Below are positions 44,419 through 53,157 of a DNA stretch of 64,000 nt, piece by piece. A program made the position numbers and the translations under genes. The notes below the pieces were generated by a model. That model had not been told where the DNA came from and did no database searches. It saw only the letters and a list, made by a program, of their open reading frames with translations. The DNA is from Moritella sp. 5 (GTDB taxonomy: Bacteria > Pseudomonadota > Gammaproteobacteria > Enterobacterales > Moritellaceae): assembly GCF_018219455.1 (NCBI RefSeq), contig NZ_CP056122.1, positions 868,001 to 932,000 on the forward strand, given 5' to 3'. The number at the start of each line of letters is the position of its first letter. Position 1 is the stretch's first letter.

Positions 44419-46956
44419 ATGAAAAAATATTTCTTGTTAATTGTTGTAGGTTTGATGGCTATCGGATTTGCTCAGGCAGACGGTATAGCATCAAAAAGCC
44501 AATTATCTATAGTCAATACTCAGCATCCACAGTTATCACAGATGCAGGATGTAACCGAACGTCCCCCAATGACATTACCTGAGCTGACAACCTATCCTCG
44601 CCTAAAGCGGTTTACTATGTTGTCGGATGCAGCAATACCAAATATTAATGAAAGTTGTTCCGTAACTGAATTTAGCAGCCGAACAGGCAGGAGTTTGAGC
44701 GATTACGTGACTGGGATTTCCAGCGACTGTATTAATAAACAATTTTCTGTAACTGACTCCGATGCAGCCAATATTTTTAATGAAAATAATATGCTCACAA
44801 TTATGAATTCTTTCCGTTCAGCGAGTAGCTGTTACAAGGGCAATAACGATAATAACATTCTTAATTTAGTGATGTTCTTAAGGGCAGGTTACTACGTTCA
44901 ATATTATCAACGTGATGCTGTAGGTGAGTACTCTGATGCTATTAAACAGTCGTCTTTGAGCGCATTAGATGAATTTTTCAAAAATGAACATTTTACTGAT
45001 GTAACAGATGAACATGGTAAAGTGCTTTCTGAAGTATTAACACTGGTGGACAGTTCCGGTCACAATGCCGATTTTATTGATATTGTGAAAGATATATTGG
45101 TACGTTTTGATAATAGCTGGAATGATTCACGTAATATGAGTGCGTCGATTAACTCGGTATTTACTGTCCTATGGCGGGGCCAATGGACAGATGATTTTGC
45201 TGAACACCTTGCAAGAGATAGTAGTATTGTCGATACCCTCAAAGTGTTTATTGATAAACAGGACTATCTTATCGGCACCGATCATGAGTATTTAGTCAAT
45301 AATGCGACTAAAGAGCTAGGGCGGATGCTTAAGTATGCACCTTCAGTACAAAATAAGGTAAAACCTTACTTACTTGAATTACTCCGTCATAATAGTATGA
45401 GTGGTCGCGGAAGCGGTATCTGGTTAGCCGCTGCAGAAATGGTGGACTATTACGGTAATTGTGAAGAATACAATATCTGTGGTTATAAAAAACAATTGGA
45501 GCAACAAGTCCTTTCTATAAGTTATACATGTAGTCCGACAATTCAGATCCGTGCTCAGTCTATGAATCAGGATGAGCTAAAGCAGTCATGTGAACAAATG
45601 GCGAAGGAAGAGATTTATTTCCACGCAAAACTTAATACGGGTTATCAGCCAGTGACGGATGATCATAATTCGGCACTGGAAGTGGTGATCTTCAATGATT
45701 CTGCTAATTATAAACAGTACGCAGGCACTTTTTTTGGTATTGGCACTGATAACGGTGGCATGTATCTAGAAGGCGAACCTTCTACTCCTAATAATCAAGC
45801 GCGTTTTATCGCCTATGAAGCGGATTGGATCACAGATCGCTTTGAGGTCTGGAACCTTAAGCACGAGTATGTTCATTATCTTGATGGGCGATACAATATT
45901 AAAGGTAACTTTAACGATTCAACAAAAGAATCGACTATCTGGTGGATTGAAGGCCTTGCTGAGTATATATCGCACGGGGATGATAATAGTGATGCAGTTG
46001 AAGTTGGTAAGAACAATAATTATCAATTAAATGAATTATTTATGAATGATTACAACAGTGGTCAGGAAAGAGTTTACCGTGGTGGTTATCTAGCCGTTCG
46101 TTATATGTTTGAAAAACATGCTGCGGAAGTTAACAATATTTTGAATGAATTACGGCAAGGTAACTTCAGTAACTACGCCAGTTATATGTTATCTATTGGT
46201 GACATTTATAATTCAGATTTTAGTTATTGGTTGACGGAAGTTGGCAATAGTAATAGCGGTGGTAATAACAATAATGGTGGTAATAGCATAGGCGCGTGTA
46301 TTACTCCTGAACAAGCGAATGGTACTTTAAGTCTTAATACACCTATCTGTGGTCTGTCTGGTACTGATTTAGCTTATTATTACTATTATGTAGAAGAAGC
46401 TGGCACTTTGTATTTTTCTACACAGGGTGGCAGCGGTAATGCTGATCTTTATTTTAGTGACAGCTCATGGGCAACTGATACTAATTATACTTTATCGTCG
46501 GTACAACAAGGGAATAATGAGCTGATCAGAGTGGATGCTTCTGCAGGTTGGGTATACTTGACGGTCAAAGGAGAACCCGATTTTTCCCATATAAAATTAA
46601 TGGTTAGTAATATTAACCCTCAGTTACCAGTTAACACTTGCACCGCTAGCGAAGACACTGATGGTACGTTAACGGCAGGCCAAGCGGTTTGTGTTACCTC
46701 TGAACACCCCGAATACTTTGCTTACTATGTCGAAGATGATTCGACGCTGTTTTTTAGTACTGAAGGTGGTGAAGGTGATGTAAATCTTTATTATAGTGGC
46801 GTTACTTGGGCATCAAAAGATAGCTATCAACAATCCTCAACCAATAGTGGTAATCGTGAAGAAATTACAGTGCATGCCAGTAAAGGCTGGGCATATCTCA
46901 CTTTAGATGCCGCGGAAGCATACAGAAATGTGAGAGTAAAGGTTTCAACCTATTAG
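44419..46956 (+). CDS. M9-family (collagenase-like) secreted metalloprotease
   Basis: 845 residues from ATG 44419 (GGAG 7 nt upstream), with signal peptide MKKYFLLIVVGLMAIGFAQA. A helical activator-like region (about 100-390) precedes the peptidase domain with the gluzincin motif HEYVHYLDGRYN (His482, Glu483, His486) and a downstream Glu in WWIEGLAEYISHG, the third ligand arrangement of M9 collagenases. After an Asn/Gly/Ser-rich linker come two bacterial pre-peptidase (PPC-like) domains, each opening with a Cys-bearing segment. Likely secreted to digest collagen or other matrix protein. No regulator next to it. Confidence 0.87.
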   Translation: MKKYFLLIVVGLMAIGFAQADGIASKSQLSIVNTQHPQLSQMQDVTERPPMTLPELTTYPRLKRFTMLSDAAIPNINESCSVTEFSSRTGRSLSDYVTGISSDCINKQFSVTDSDAANIFNENNMLTIMNSFRSASSCYKGNNDNNILNLVMFLRAGYYVQYYQRDAVGEYSDAIKQSSLSALDEFFKNEHFTDVTDEHGKVLSEVLTLVDSSGHNADFIDIVKDILVRFDNSWNDSRNMSASINSVFTVLWRGQWTDDFAEHLARDSSIVDTLKVFIDKQDYLIGTDHEYLVNNATKELGRMLKYAPSVQNKVKPYLLELLRHNSMSGRGSGIWLAAAEMVDYYGNCEEYNICGYKKQLEQQVLSISYTCSPTIQIRAQSMNQDELKQSCEQMAKEEIYFHAKLNTGYQPVTDDHNSALEVVIFNDSANYKQYAGTFFGIGTDNGGMYLEGEPSTPNNQARFIAYEADWITDRFEVWNLKHEYVHYLDGRYNIKGNFNDSTKESTIWWIEGLAEYISHGDDNSDAVEVGKNNNYQLNELFMNDYNSGQERVYRGGYLAVRYMFEKHAAEVNNILNELRQGNFSNYASYMLSIGDIYNSDFSYWLTEVGNSNSGGNNNNGGNSIGACITPEQANGTLSLNTPICGLSGTDLAYYYYYVEEAGTLYFSTQGGSGNADLYFSDSSWATDTNYTLSSVQQGNNELIRVDASAGWVYLTVKGEPDFSHIKLMVSNINPQLPVNTCTASEDTDGTLTAGQAVCVTSEHPEYFAYYVEDDSTLFFSTEGGEGDVNLYYSGVTWASKDSYQQSSTNSGNREEITVHASKGWAYLTLDAAEAYRNVRVKVSTY

Positions 46957-47327
46957 CATAGTCTGAATTTTTATGTTTATGATTCCTCGCTTAATGAAGA
47001 GGAGCTTGCATATATTTTAAATATTTTTAGCCGTACGAATAATAAATTGGGAGTTAAAGGTTAGGCTGGTTTAAGAAATAGTTTTTTGGCGGATAAAATA
47101 AGCAGGCCTAAATTTCGTATTGAGAGTATGTATTAGTTGATATTTACATTTAAACTGGACTTGGTAGTTGTTTATTTTGGTAGGTTCGAATTGTGTAGAT
47201 TTATCTATTTAAGTGGTGGTGTCTACTAGTCTTTCATAATACCTATCCTATAGTTGTAAATAGCAATGATTATCACTACACTTCTTGTTGTTTGGCATTT
47301 TTGGCCTAGATTCGATGACAAGGAAGT
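46957..47327. other. Intergenic region between collagenase and PepSY genes
   Basis: 371 bp, AT-rich. Contains the Fur-like site near its right end. No clear terminator for the collagenase gene (only a weak CCTC/GAGG hairpin near 46985-47010) and no open frame with a ribosome site. Confidence 0.5.
47262..47280. promoter_or_regulatory. Candidate Fur box
   Basis: The core AATGATTATCA, read on the minus strand TGATAATCATT, matches 11 consecutive bases of the 19-bp Fur consensus; 13 of 19 overall. It lies about 50 bp before the PepSY gene, where repression by Fe-Fur would act. Confidence 0.55.
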
Positions 47328-47894
47328 ATGATGAAAAAAGTAAATTGGAAGCGGGTCAACCGTAAAACGCACTATTGGGGAGCGGCAATTATCGCGCTGC
47401 CTATATTGGTTGTGCTGATTAGTGGATTATTACTGCAAGTAAAAAAAGAATTCACTTGGGTTCAACCCGCGAGCATGAAAGGGGAAGGCAAAGTGCCGCA
47501 ATTATCTTTTCAACAAATATTAGATATCGCTAGCACAGTACCTGAAGCAGAGATTCATGGTTGGAAAAACGTAAGTCGTATGGATGTTAGGCCTTCTAAA
47601 GGGATTGTGAAAGTAAAGGCTAAAAATAAAATTGAAATTCAAATTGATAATATCAGCGGTAAGATCTTGCAAGTTGAGTATCGACGTTCAGACCTAATTG
47701 AATCGTTACACGATGGTTCATTTTTTCATGAACATGCTAAATTATGGCTATTTTTACCTGCTGCCGTGATTTTACTGATACTGTGGATAACCGGGATATA
47801 TATGTTCTTAATGCCGTATATATTGAGACGTAAAAATCGTAAGAAGTTGGAAGTAAGGGACGTGAATCTAAACTTGTCATCATCGATGAATTAA
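47328..47894 (+). CDS. PepSY-domain membrane protein
   Basis: 188 residues: a transmembrane helix (about 17-38) after a basic start (NWKRVNRKTHYWGAAI), a periplasmic PepSY-like domain (about 60-125), and a second helix (about 140-162) followed by a basic tail. KLWLFLPAAVILLILWITG is typical of PepSY-associated TM proteins. Some family members are tied to siderophore reduction or iron uptake, which the Fur-like site just upstream supports. Start ATG with AAGGA upstream; an ATG one codon later is equally possible. Confidence 0.85.
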   Translation: MMKKVNWKRVNRKTHYWGAAIIALPILVVLISGLLLQVKKEFTWVQPASMKGEGKVPQLSFQQILDIASTVPEAEIHGWKNVSRMDVRPSKGIVKVKAKNKIEIQIDNISGKILQVEYRRSDLIESLHDGSFFHEHAKLWLFLPAAVILLILWITGIYMFLMPYILRRKNRKKLEVRDVNLNLSSSMN

Positions 47895-47926
47895 TATGTT
47901 GTACCGTCTGAGATAATAAGATTAGG

Positions 47927-47961
47927 CGCGGTTAGTATATTTGCGATTAACCGCGTTTTTT
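47927..47961 (+). terminator. Terminator of the PepSY gene
   Basis: Arms CGCGGTTA and TAACCGCG around 13 nt, followed by TTTTTT. It ends at the 3' end of the convergent gcvR gene (stop at 47964). Confidence 0.85.
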
Positions 47962-47963
47962 GT

Positions 47964-48503
47964 TTAAGATGTTGTTGTTTTACTTTCAACAATGAATTGA
48001 TAATCGGCATCTAAATACAGGCACAGACTTGCAAGTTCGGCTTCTAATTGCACAAGATCGCAGCCATGTGTAGTATTTAAAGTGAAATTAGCTTTTAACA
48101 CGTCCGAACTTTTATCACTGCTTAATACTTCTGAGCGTAATCCCGCTAAATTAAGATTATTCTTGGTAAAGAATAAGGTGAACTGTTCGATAAGACCTGT
48201 TGAATCAGGGATTGTCACTTCTACTTCAATAGTATGAGCGTAACTAATCGGTTCGTGATGCTCGGTGCGTTTCATCATGGTGATTAAATCGAGTTCTTGG
48301 CTCTTTAATGGCAAGCTTGATTCAAGTTGGATCATGGCATTCCATTCGCCAGACAGAAGCATCATCAAGGTAAATTCATTACCAAAAATAGCCAATTTGC
48401 TATCAACGATATTACAGCCGCAATTACTTACGTGTCCAATCAGTTTATGTACGATACCGGGACTGTTGCTGCCAAGGGCGGTGATAACTAAATTTTGCGT
48501 CAT
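47964..48503 (-). CDS. gcvR: Glycine cleavage system transcriptional repressor GcvR
   Basis: 179 residues with two tandem ACT domains (about 1-80 and 90-175): VITALGSNSPGIVHKLIGHV and VEVTIPDSTGLIEQFTLFF. In E. coli GcvR binds the activator GcvA and, with glycine, lifts repression of gcvTHP. Divergent from dapA, as in E. coli. No DNA-binding motif is present, as expected for a protein that acts through GcvA. Confidence 0.92.
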   Translation of the reverse strand: MTQNLVITALGSNSPGIVHKLIGHVSNCGCNIVDSKLAIFGNEFTLMMLLSGEWNAMIQLESSLPLKSQELDLITMMKRTEHHEPISYAHTIEVEVTIPDSTGLIEQFTLFFTKNNLNLAGLRSEVLSSDKSSDVLKANFTLNTTHGCDLVQLEAELASLCLYLDADYQFIVESKTTTS

Positions 48504-48542
48504 TTTCTTCCTGATAAATTAAGGTAAACAAGTAGAGCATGA

Positions 48543-48567
48543 TATACCCAAGCAACTTCAAGATGCA
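48543..48567. repeat. Dispersed repeat element, copy 2 (half element)
   Basis: TATACCCAAGCAACTTCAAG followed by ATGCA, matching one arm of the element at 52248-52326 almost exactly; no opposing arm is found nearby. It lies in the gcvR-dapA divergent gap. Confidence 0.7.
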
Positions 48568-48692
48568 ACAATCCGTAAGCTTATCAACCAGCATATTGAT
48601 GTTGTCATGCATATAGCCAAAATATGCTTGCGGCAACCGACTGGTACTATTACTATGCCACGTGTTTTATAGTTAGTTATCACAAGGCCAAT

Positions 48693-49571
48693 ATGTTAAC
48701 AGGTAATATCGTCGCACTTATTACTCCTATGCTCGACAACGGAGACGTCGATCTTTGCTCTTTACAAGGTTTAGTTGAATATCATATCCAGAGCAATACT
48801 TCAGCGCTTGTAGTGTTAGGTACCACTGGCGAGTCGTGCACATTTACCCAAGATGAGCACCTTTCCGTGGTTAAAGAAGTTCTGGACATGGCGCAAGGTC
48901 GTATCGCTATTATTGCTGGTTCAGGGTCAAACAGTACCCGAAACGCCATTACATTAAGTCAAGAATTACACAAACTAGGCGTAACTGCCGGACTTTGTGT
49001 CACGCCTTATTATAATAAGCCAACCCAAGAAGGCTTATACCAGCATTACAAAGCGATAACAGAAGCCTGTGATTTACCTCAGATTTTGTATAATGTACCG
49101 AGTCGTACAGGTTGTGACATTAGTGATGAGATCGTGATTAGATTAGCGGAACTTAATGCTATTATAGGTATCAAAGATGCTACCGGTGATTTAATGCGTT
49201 TGACTCAGCTTAAGCCTTGCCTACCGGATGATTTTTTACTATATAGTGGGGATGATGCAACGGGCTGTGAGTTTATGTTGCAAGGTGGTAACGGGGTTAT
49301 TTCTGTTACCAGTAATGTGGCTGCGGATGCCATGAGCCGTATGTGCGGGTTTGCATTAGCGGGACTGCGCGAAGAAGCGACTGAAATTAACAATAAATTA
49401 ATGCGTTTACACCAAGATTTATTTGTCGAAGCTAACCCAATCCCGGTAAAATGGGCGTGCAAACAGTTATCTTTGACGACAACGGCTAATTTACGGTTAC
49501 CATTAATTGAATTAGATCAGCAATATCATGCTCAAGTGAGTGCGGCACTCGCGCTTGCAGTGGACGCATAA
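48693..49571 (+). CDS. dapA: 4-hydroxy-tetrahydrodipicolinate synthase
   Basis: Condenses pyruvate with aspartate semialdehyde, the entry step to lysine and diaminopimelate. 292 residues, the same length as E. coli DapA, from ATG 48693 (MLTGNIVALITPM) with AAGG 5 nt upstream; the longer frame to 48624 is not supported. Seen: TTGESCTF, the Tyr of PYYNKPTQEGLYQHY, and the Schiff-base lysine in IIGIKDATGDL near residue 161. Followed 27 bp later by bamC, as in E. coli. Confidence 0.96.
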   Translation: MLTGNIVALITPMLDNGDVDLCSLQGLVEYHIQSNTSALVVLGTTGESCTFTQDEHLSVVKEVLDMAQGRIAIIAGSGSNSTRNAITLSQELHKLGVTAGLCVTPYYNKPTQEGLYQHYKAITEACDLPQILYNVPSRTGCDISDEIVIRLAELNAIIGIKDATGDLMRLTQLKPCLPDDFLLYSGDDATGCEFMLQGGNGVISVTSNVAADAMSRMCGFALAGLREEATEINNKLMRLHQDLFVEANPIPVKWACKQLSLTTTANLRLPLIELDQQYHAQVSAALALAVDA

Positions 49572-49598
49572 ATTTTTGAATTAGGGAATATTAATACT

Positions 49599-50723
49599 AT
49601 GACTATGTCATCAACAGGTCACCGCTTGACTATCGCGAAGCGTTATAGCGTTATCGCGTGTGCTATTTTAGTCAGTGCTTGTTCAGGAACAGATACAAGA
49701 CGTCAAGCAAATCAAGAATTTGAATATTTAAATCAAACAGTCAAACCAGAGTTGGTGATTGCAGACGGACTTGATGCGCCTTTGTATACACAGCGTTTTG
49801 ATGTGCCTGAATTAGCCGAAGGGACTGAAGATTACCCTATGGGTAAGGCTGTTGATGTACGTTCTCCGGTACAAATATTGGCGTTATCACCATTAGTACG
49901 TGTTCAAGAAGGCAGTGAAAATGTCACGGTTTGGTTTAATAGCCGTAGTTCACAAGATGATATTTCTGCGCAGGTCTGGACATTGTTAGCGAATTTCTTA
50001 GCCGATAAAAAAGTCGCTATTGCTAAACTCGATGACGTGAATCATACACTAGAAACTGATTGGTTAATTAACCAAGAAACGTTTGATGAATTTAGAGAAG
50101 TATCTGAATACGAATTAAAGCAACGTTATAAGTTCACGCTATTAACGGGGGTAAATAAACGTACTGTGGGTCTGCAAGTGGACTTGATTGACCATGAAGA
50201 ACGTTTAGATGGTACTAAGGTTGATAACGTATTAAGTAAAGGCGATAGCCGTCGTTTTGCTGTTCAAATGTTAAACCTACTTAATATCTATTACGAAATT
50301 GATCGTATTGAGGGTAAAAACAAAGAAACTGAACAGCAAAAAGCATCGAAACTTAAAATTGATTTTGTTGATCAGAAACACCCTGTTATTACATTGAATA
50401 TTCCGTTTGATGATGCTTGGAAATTATTACCAATGGTATTAAACAAAGTAGGAATGACGGTTGAAGATGAAGATAAACTTGCAGCCACGATGTTAATAAG
50501 CTTTGACGAACAAACTGATGATTATTGGATTGACAATAAGATCACACGCGTGACATTAGCGGAAGATGATTACCGCATTCAAGTCGGTGAAATTAATGGG
50601 CATACTTCAATTGCTTTCTTTGGTGACGATAAGCAACCTTTGTCAGCTGAAGTGATGAGCCAATTATTTATTAGTTTGAAAGATGCGGCAGATGTATTAC
50701 GTGCCGAGAAAGCGGCTGAATAA
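49599..50723 (+). CDS. bamC: Outer membrane protein assembly factor BamC
   Basis: Lipoprotein of the BAM complex that inserts outer membrane proteins. 374 residues (E. coli BamC 344). Lipobox ILVSAC gives the acylated cysteine near residue 28. The N-terminal segment YLNQTVKPELVIADGLDAP matches the conserved unstructured lasso that contacts BamD, and two helix-grip domains follow (about 100-220 and 255-370). Co-transcribed with dapA. The gene ends at a strong symmetric terminator. Confidence 0.94.
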   Translation: MTMSSTGHRLTIAKRYSVIACAILVSACSGTDTRRQANQEFEYLNQTVKPELVIADGLDAPLYTQRFDVPELAEGTEDYPMGKAVDVRSPVQILALSPLVRVQEGSENVTVWFNSRSSQDDISAQVWTLLANFLADKKVAIAKLDDVNHTLETDWLINQETFDEFREVSEYELKQRYKFTLLTGVNKRTVGLQVDLIDHEERLDGTKVDNVLSKGDSRRFAVQMLNLLNIYYEIDRIEGKNKETEQQKASKLKIDFVDQKHPVITLNIPFDDAWKLLPMVLNKVGMTVEDEDKLAATMLISFDEQTDDYWIDNKITRVTLAEDDYRIQVGEINGHTSIAFFGDDKQPLSAEVMSQLFISLKDAADVLRAEKAAE

Positions 50724-50758
50724 TCGCACTTACACACCTTGCGTGTTAGTCATTGAAT

Positions 50759-50797
50759 AAAAAAGGGCCTATTGTATCAGTACATAGGCCCTTTTTA
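50759..50797. terminator. Bidirectional terminator (bamC / DUF2897 gene)
   Basis: Arms AAAAAGGGCCTAT and ATAGGCCCTTTTT around 11 nt between convergent genes, with A/T runs outside. Confidence 0.9.
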
Positions 50798-50842
50798 TTA
50801 CGATGTTGTTATAGGTAATCGTGACATAGCAGTTACTGAATG

Positions 50843-51103
50843 TTATTTGTCTGTGTCTTTCTTGTCGTTATCTGGCATTGGTTTTTTATCGTATTCGTTA
50901 CGGTATTCATTGTTATATTCTTGCAGCTCGTCTTCATCATCCGCCAATGCTTTGGCATTTTCACCAGCATCAAGATGTAAGCTTTTGTTAAATTGGTGTT
51001 CAATTTCTTCTGGTATCTTCATTTTCATGTTTGCGGTATATTTTAACGCCATGATCGACCCTATAATAAAACCTAAGGCCACTAGAATAATGAGCCAAAC
51101 CAT
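50843..51103 (-). CDS. DUF2897 family small membrane protein
   Basis: 86 residues from ATG 51103, which has AGGAGG 5 nt upstream; the frame to 51166 overlaps the neighbour and lacks a site. The product starts MVWLIILVALGFIIGSIMAL (one membrane helix), followed by KYTANMKMKIPEE, the DUF2897 hallmark, and a highly charged tail rich in Asp, Glu, Asn and Lys. Function unknown. Third gene of a minus-strand unit with the M15 peptidase and the Rdx protein. Confidence 0.85.
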   Translation of the reverse strand: MVWLIILVALGFIIGSIMALKYTANMKMKIPEEIEHQFNKSLHLDAGENAKALADDEDELQEYNNEYRNEYDKKPMPDNDKKDTDK

Positions 51104-51162
51104 AAATCCTCCTGTTGTTATGCGAGCGTTATCTAATCGTAATTGAGCGTTGTTGCTCGATA

Positions 51163-51867
51163 TCAATTGGGTGCTGAAACGTTACTTATGTACTGGGTAT
51201 AAATACGTTCTATATTCGTTAAAACAGCTGTTTTACCATGAATGTCCGCATTGCGGATAGTGTCGATGACTAGCGCTAATGTGTATTCTTTTTGTGCATC
51301 TACTGCGATGGGTAAGTAACTTAAATGCCAAGGCTCGCGTGATACGCCGCCGAGATCTTGTTGATAGGGGCGATAGAAACCACAGTCGGCAATATTGTCA
51401 TCTAGCCAAGCAGAAAAAGATGCTAAATAGCCCCCTTCGTCATATTCTTGTGGAACCAGTTGTAATTGATAACCCTGAGGTAACGCGCTGTAGTCACAGA
51501 CATCTATTTCAGTCCCCCAATGATGGCGGCTTGCGCCGGGTAGCATCGACCAACGTAATATAGCGAATACTTTTTCTTCTTCACTAAGTATAGCTGGATT
51601 TAATGGCTGACTGTCATGATCCAGAATGGGTCTTAGGCCACTAAATTTATTATTCCAAATATGCAGTTGTTGTTCAAAAGAGCGAAAACTCGATACTACA
51701 TCGAGATTGAATCCTGCGTGTTTTGCCCGCACTTGTAACTGTTGAAATGCCGCTAATACTTGCTGGTGGATAAGCTTAGGCTGTGACGGTAGTTCAATCA
51801 CATGACTTTGCACTTGTCCTGTTAATTCAAGTTCAGTCAATGGGGGGTGGACTATTGATGTTGTCAT
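51163..51867 (-). CDS. M15 family D-alanyl-D-alanine carboxypeptidase
   Basis: 234 residues with the VanY/M15B zinc site: SRHHWGTEIDVCD (His and Asp ligands) and EPWHLSY (third His and catalytic region); SSFRSFEQQLHIWN is the usual preceding motif. No signal peptide is visible, so it may act in the cytoplasm on recycled muropeptides, as LdcA-type enzymes do, or be exported in another way. It starts 3 bp after the Rdx gene ends, showing operon structure. Confidence 0.88.
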   Translation of the reverse strand: MTTSIVHPPLTELELTGQVQSHVIELPSQPKLIHQQVLAAFQQLQVRAKHAGFNLDVVSSFRSFEQQLHIWNNKFSGLRPILDHDSQPLNPAILSEEEKVFAILRWSMLPGASRHHWGTEIDVCDYSALPQGYQLQLVPQEYDEGGYLASFSAWLDDNIADCGFYRPYQQDLGGVSREPWHLSYLPIAVDAQKEYTLALVIDTIRNADIHGKTAVLTNIERIYTQYISNVSAPN

Positions 51868-51870
51868 TGA

Positions 51871-52161
51871 CTATATTACCGTTCGGTCATTGTGGCCGAG
51901 GTCGCGTTCTGGGGCGATAATGTCACGAACTCGTTGTTTTAATACTTTGGCTTCGGGGAAACCGCCGTCTTGTTTACGTTCCCAAATCAGTTGCTGATTG
52001 CAATGGATCTCAAAGCGACCGCCTGTGTCTGGGTGTAAGCTTATTTTACTTATCTCTTCACCAAAGGTATGCAGGAGTTCTTGTGTTAGCCAGGTAGAGC
52101 GCAACATCCAGTTACACTGTCGGCAATAGTAAATATCAATTTCAGCTTTGATCTCTGACAC
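51871..52161 (-). CDS. SelT/SelW/SelH (Rdx) family protein with CxxC
   Basis: 96 residues of the thioredoxin-like Rdx family. The redox motif is Cys13-Arg-Gln-Cys16 (IDIYYCRQCNWMLRSTWLTQ) with cysteine where selenoprotein members have selenocysteine, and SLHPDTGGRFEI and DGGFPEAKVLKQRVRDII complete the family pattern. Role in redox control is inferred from the family. First gene of the unit leading to the M15 peptidase. Confidence 0.9.
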   Translation of the reverse strand: MSEIKAEIDIYYCRQCNWMLRSTWLTQELLHTFGEEISKISLHPDTGGRFEIHCNQQLIWERKQDGGFPEAKVLKQRVRDIIAPERDLGHNDRTVI

Positions 52162-52247
52162 AAGTAAGGTCCTCTTTTATTAATATTACTTATCCTAGCG
52201 TACTATTACTTATCTTAACGTCAATAGTTGCTGGTGGATATGATTTT

Positions 52248-52326
52248 TATACCCAAGTGACTTCATGTCTTAAAGATACTCTTCATTCGATTTTCTGGTC
52301 GTGCATCTTGAAGTCGCTTGGGTATA
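52248..52326. repeat. Dispersed inverted-repeat element, copy 3 (full)
   Basis: 79-bp element bounded by TATACCCAAGTGACTTCATG and its inverted match CTTGAAGTCGCTTGGGTATA (20 bp, two mismatches). The same sequence recurs at 48543 and, degenerated, at 6187. It lies between the Rdx gene and the pseudouridine synthase. An open frame through it to the pseudouridine synthase is an artefact. Confidence 0.8.
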
Positions 52327-52376
52327 TTGCTTATTTAGGGTACACTTCGGCCTCATTTTCAGCATCGGTTTTTTTA

Positions 52377-53057
52377 ATGTATAGCATTTTATTTCAGAAT
52401 AACGATTTCTTGGTTATCAACAAAGCAGCGGGCATTGGTTTTCATGATGAAGACGGCGTTGATGGTATTTGTTCTATTGTCAGAAAGGATATTGGCAGAT
52501 TAGTTTTTCCAGTACACCGTCTAGACAAAGTGACATCAGGATTGTTGTTACTGGCTAAATCATCAGAAGCGGCTGCTAAATTAGCGAAGTTATTTGAATT
52601 GCACGAAATCCAAAAGTATTACTTGGGTGTTATCGATAGCAAACCAAAGAAAAAACAAGGTTTAGTGAAAGGCGATATGGAACGTTCACGTCGCAGCATG
52701 TGGCGCTTAACTAAAACGCTAACTAGCCCTGCTGTTACGCAGTTCTTTACGCAAAGCATCGGTGATGGCAAGCGTTTAGTGGTATTAAAACCACACACAG
52801 GTAAGACGCACCAGTTACGCGTTGCATTAAACAGCCTAGGTAGCCCTATTTGCGGTGATCCGCTGTATCAAAGTGCTGATGCTTGGAAATACGATCGTGC
52901 TTACTTACACGCTTATTGCTTACAGTTTACCCTTGATGGTGAAGACTTTAGTTTTGTTGCTGACGAATTCAGTGGTAAAGAGTTTGATACTGCTGCATGT
53001 AAAGAAGCATTAGTTGCTTATGCACAGCCTGAGACTTTAGCTTGGCCAAAAGTATAA
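52377..53057 (+). CDS. RluA-family pseudouridine synthase
   Basis: About 226 residues from ATG 52377 (MYSILFQNNDFLVINKAAG); the frame is open further up only because it passes through the repeat element. The catalytic motif HRLDKVTSGLLLLAK with its Asp and the downstream PHTGKTHQLRVAL are typical of RluA-type enzymes. It looks like the short TIGR01621-type branch without an S4 domain. The RNA target is unknown. Convergent with the transaldolase gene. Confidence 0.9.
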   Translation: MYSILFQNNDFLVINKAAGIGFHDEDGVDGICSIVRKDIGRLVFPVHRLDKVTSGLLLLAKSSEAAAKLAKLFELHEIQKYYLGVIDSKPKKKQGLVKGDMERSRRSMWRLTKTLTSPAVTQFFTQSIGDGKRLVVLKPHTGKTHQLRVALNSLGSPICGDPLYQSADAWKYDRAYLHAYCLQFTLDGEDFSFVADEFSGKEFDTAACKEALVAYAQPETLAWPKV

Positions 53058-53080
53058 TCACTTTTTAGACTGACTAAATA

Positions 53081-53130
53081 AAAAACGGCCAACGTAGTAC
53101 TCTTTATCGAGTAATGCGTTGGCCGTTTTT
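53081..53130. terminator. Bidirectional terminator (pseudouridine synthase / tal)
   Basis: Perfect 14-bp arms AAAAACGGCCAACG and CGTTGGCCGTTTTT with a 22-nt loop that itself carries ACTC/GAGT. Confidence 0.9.
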
Positions 53131-53157
53131 GTTAGCAACTAAAAAGCTGTATTCAAA

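Noticed and set aside
46985-47010. CCTC/GAGG hairpin after the collagenase gene
   Set aside because: Four-bp stem only; too weak to call.
52257-52376. Long N-terminal extension of the pseudouridine synthase
   Set aside because: It is translation of the dispersed repeat element; homology starts at the ATG at 52377.
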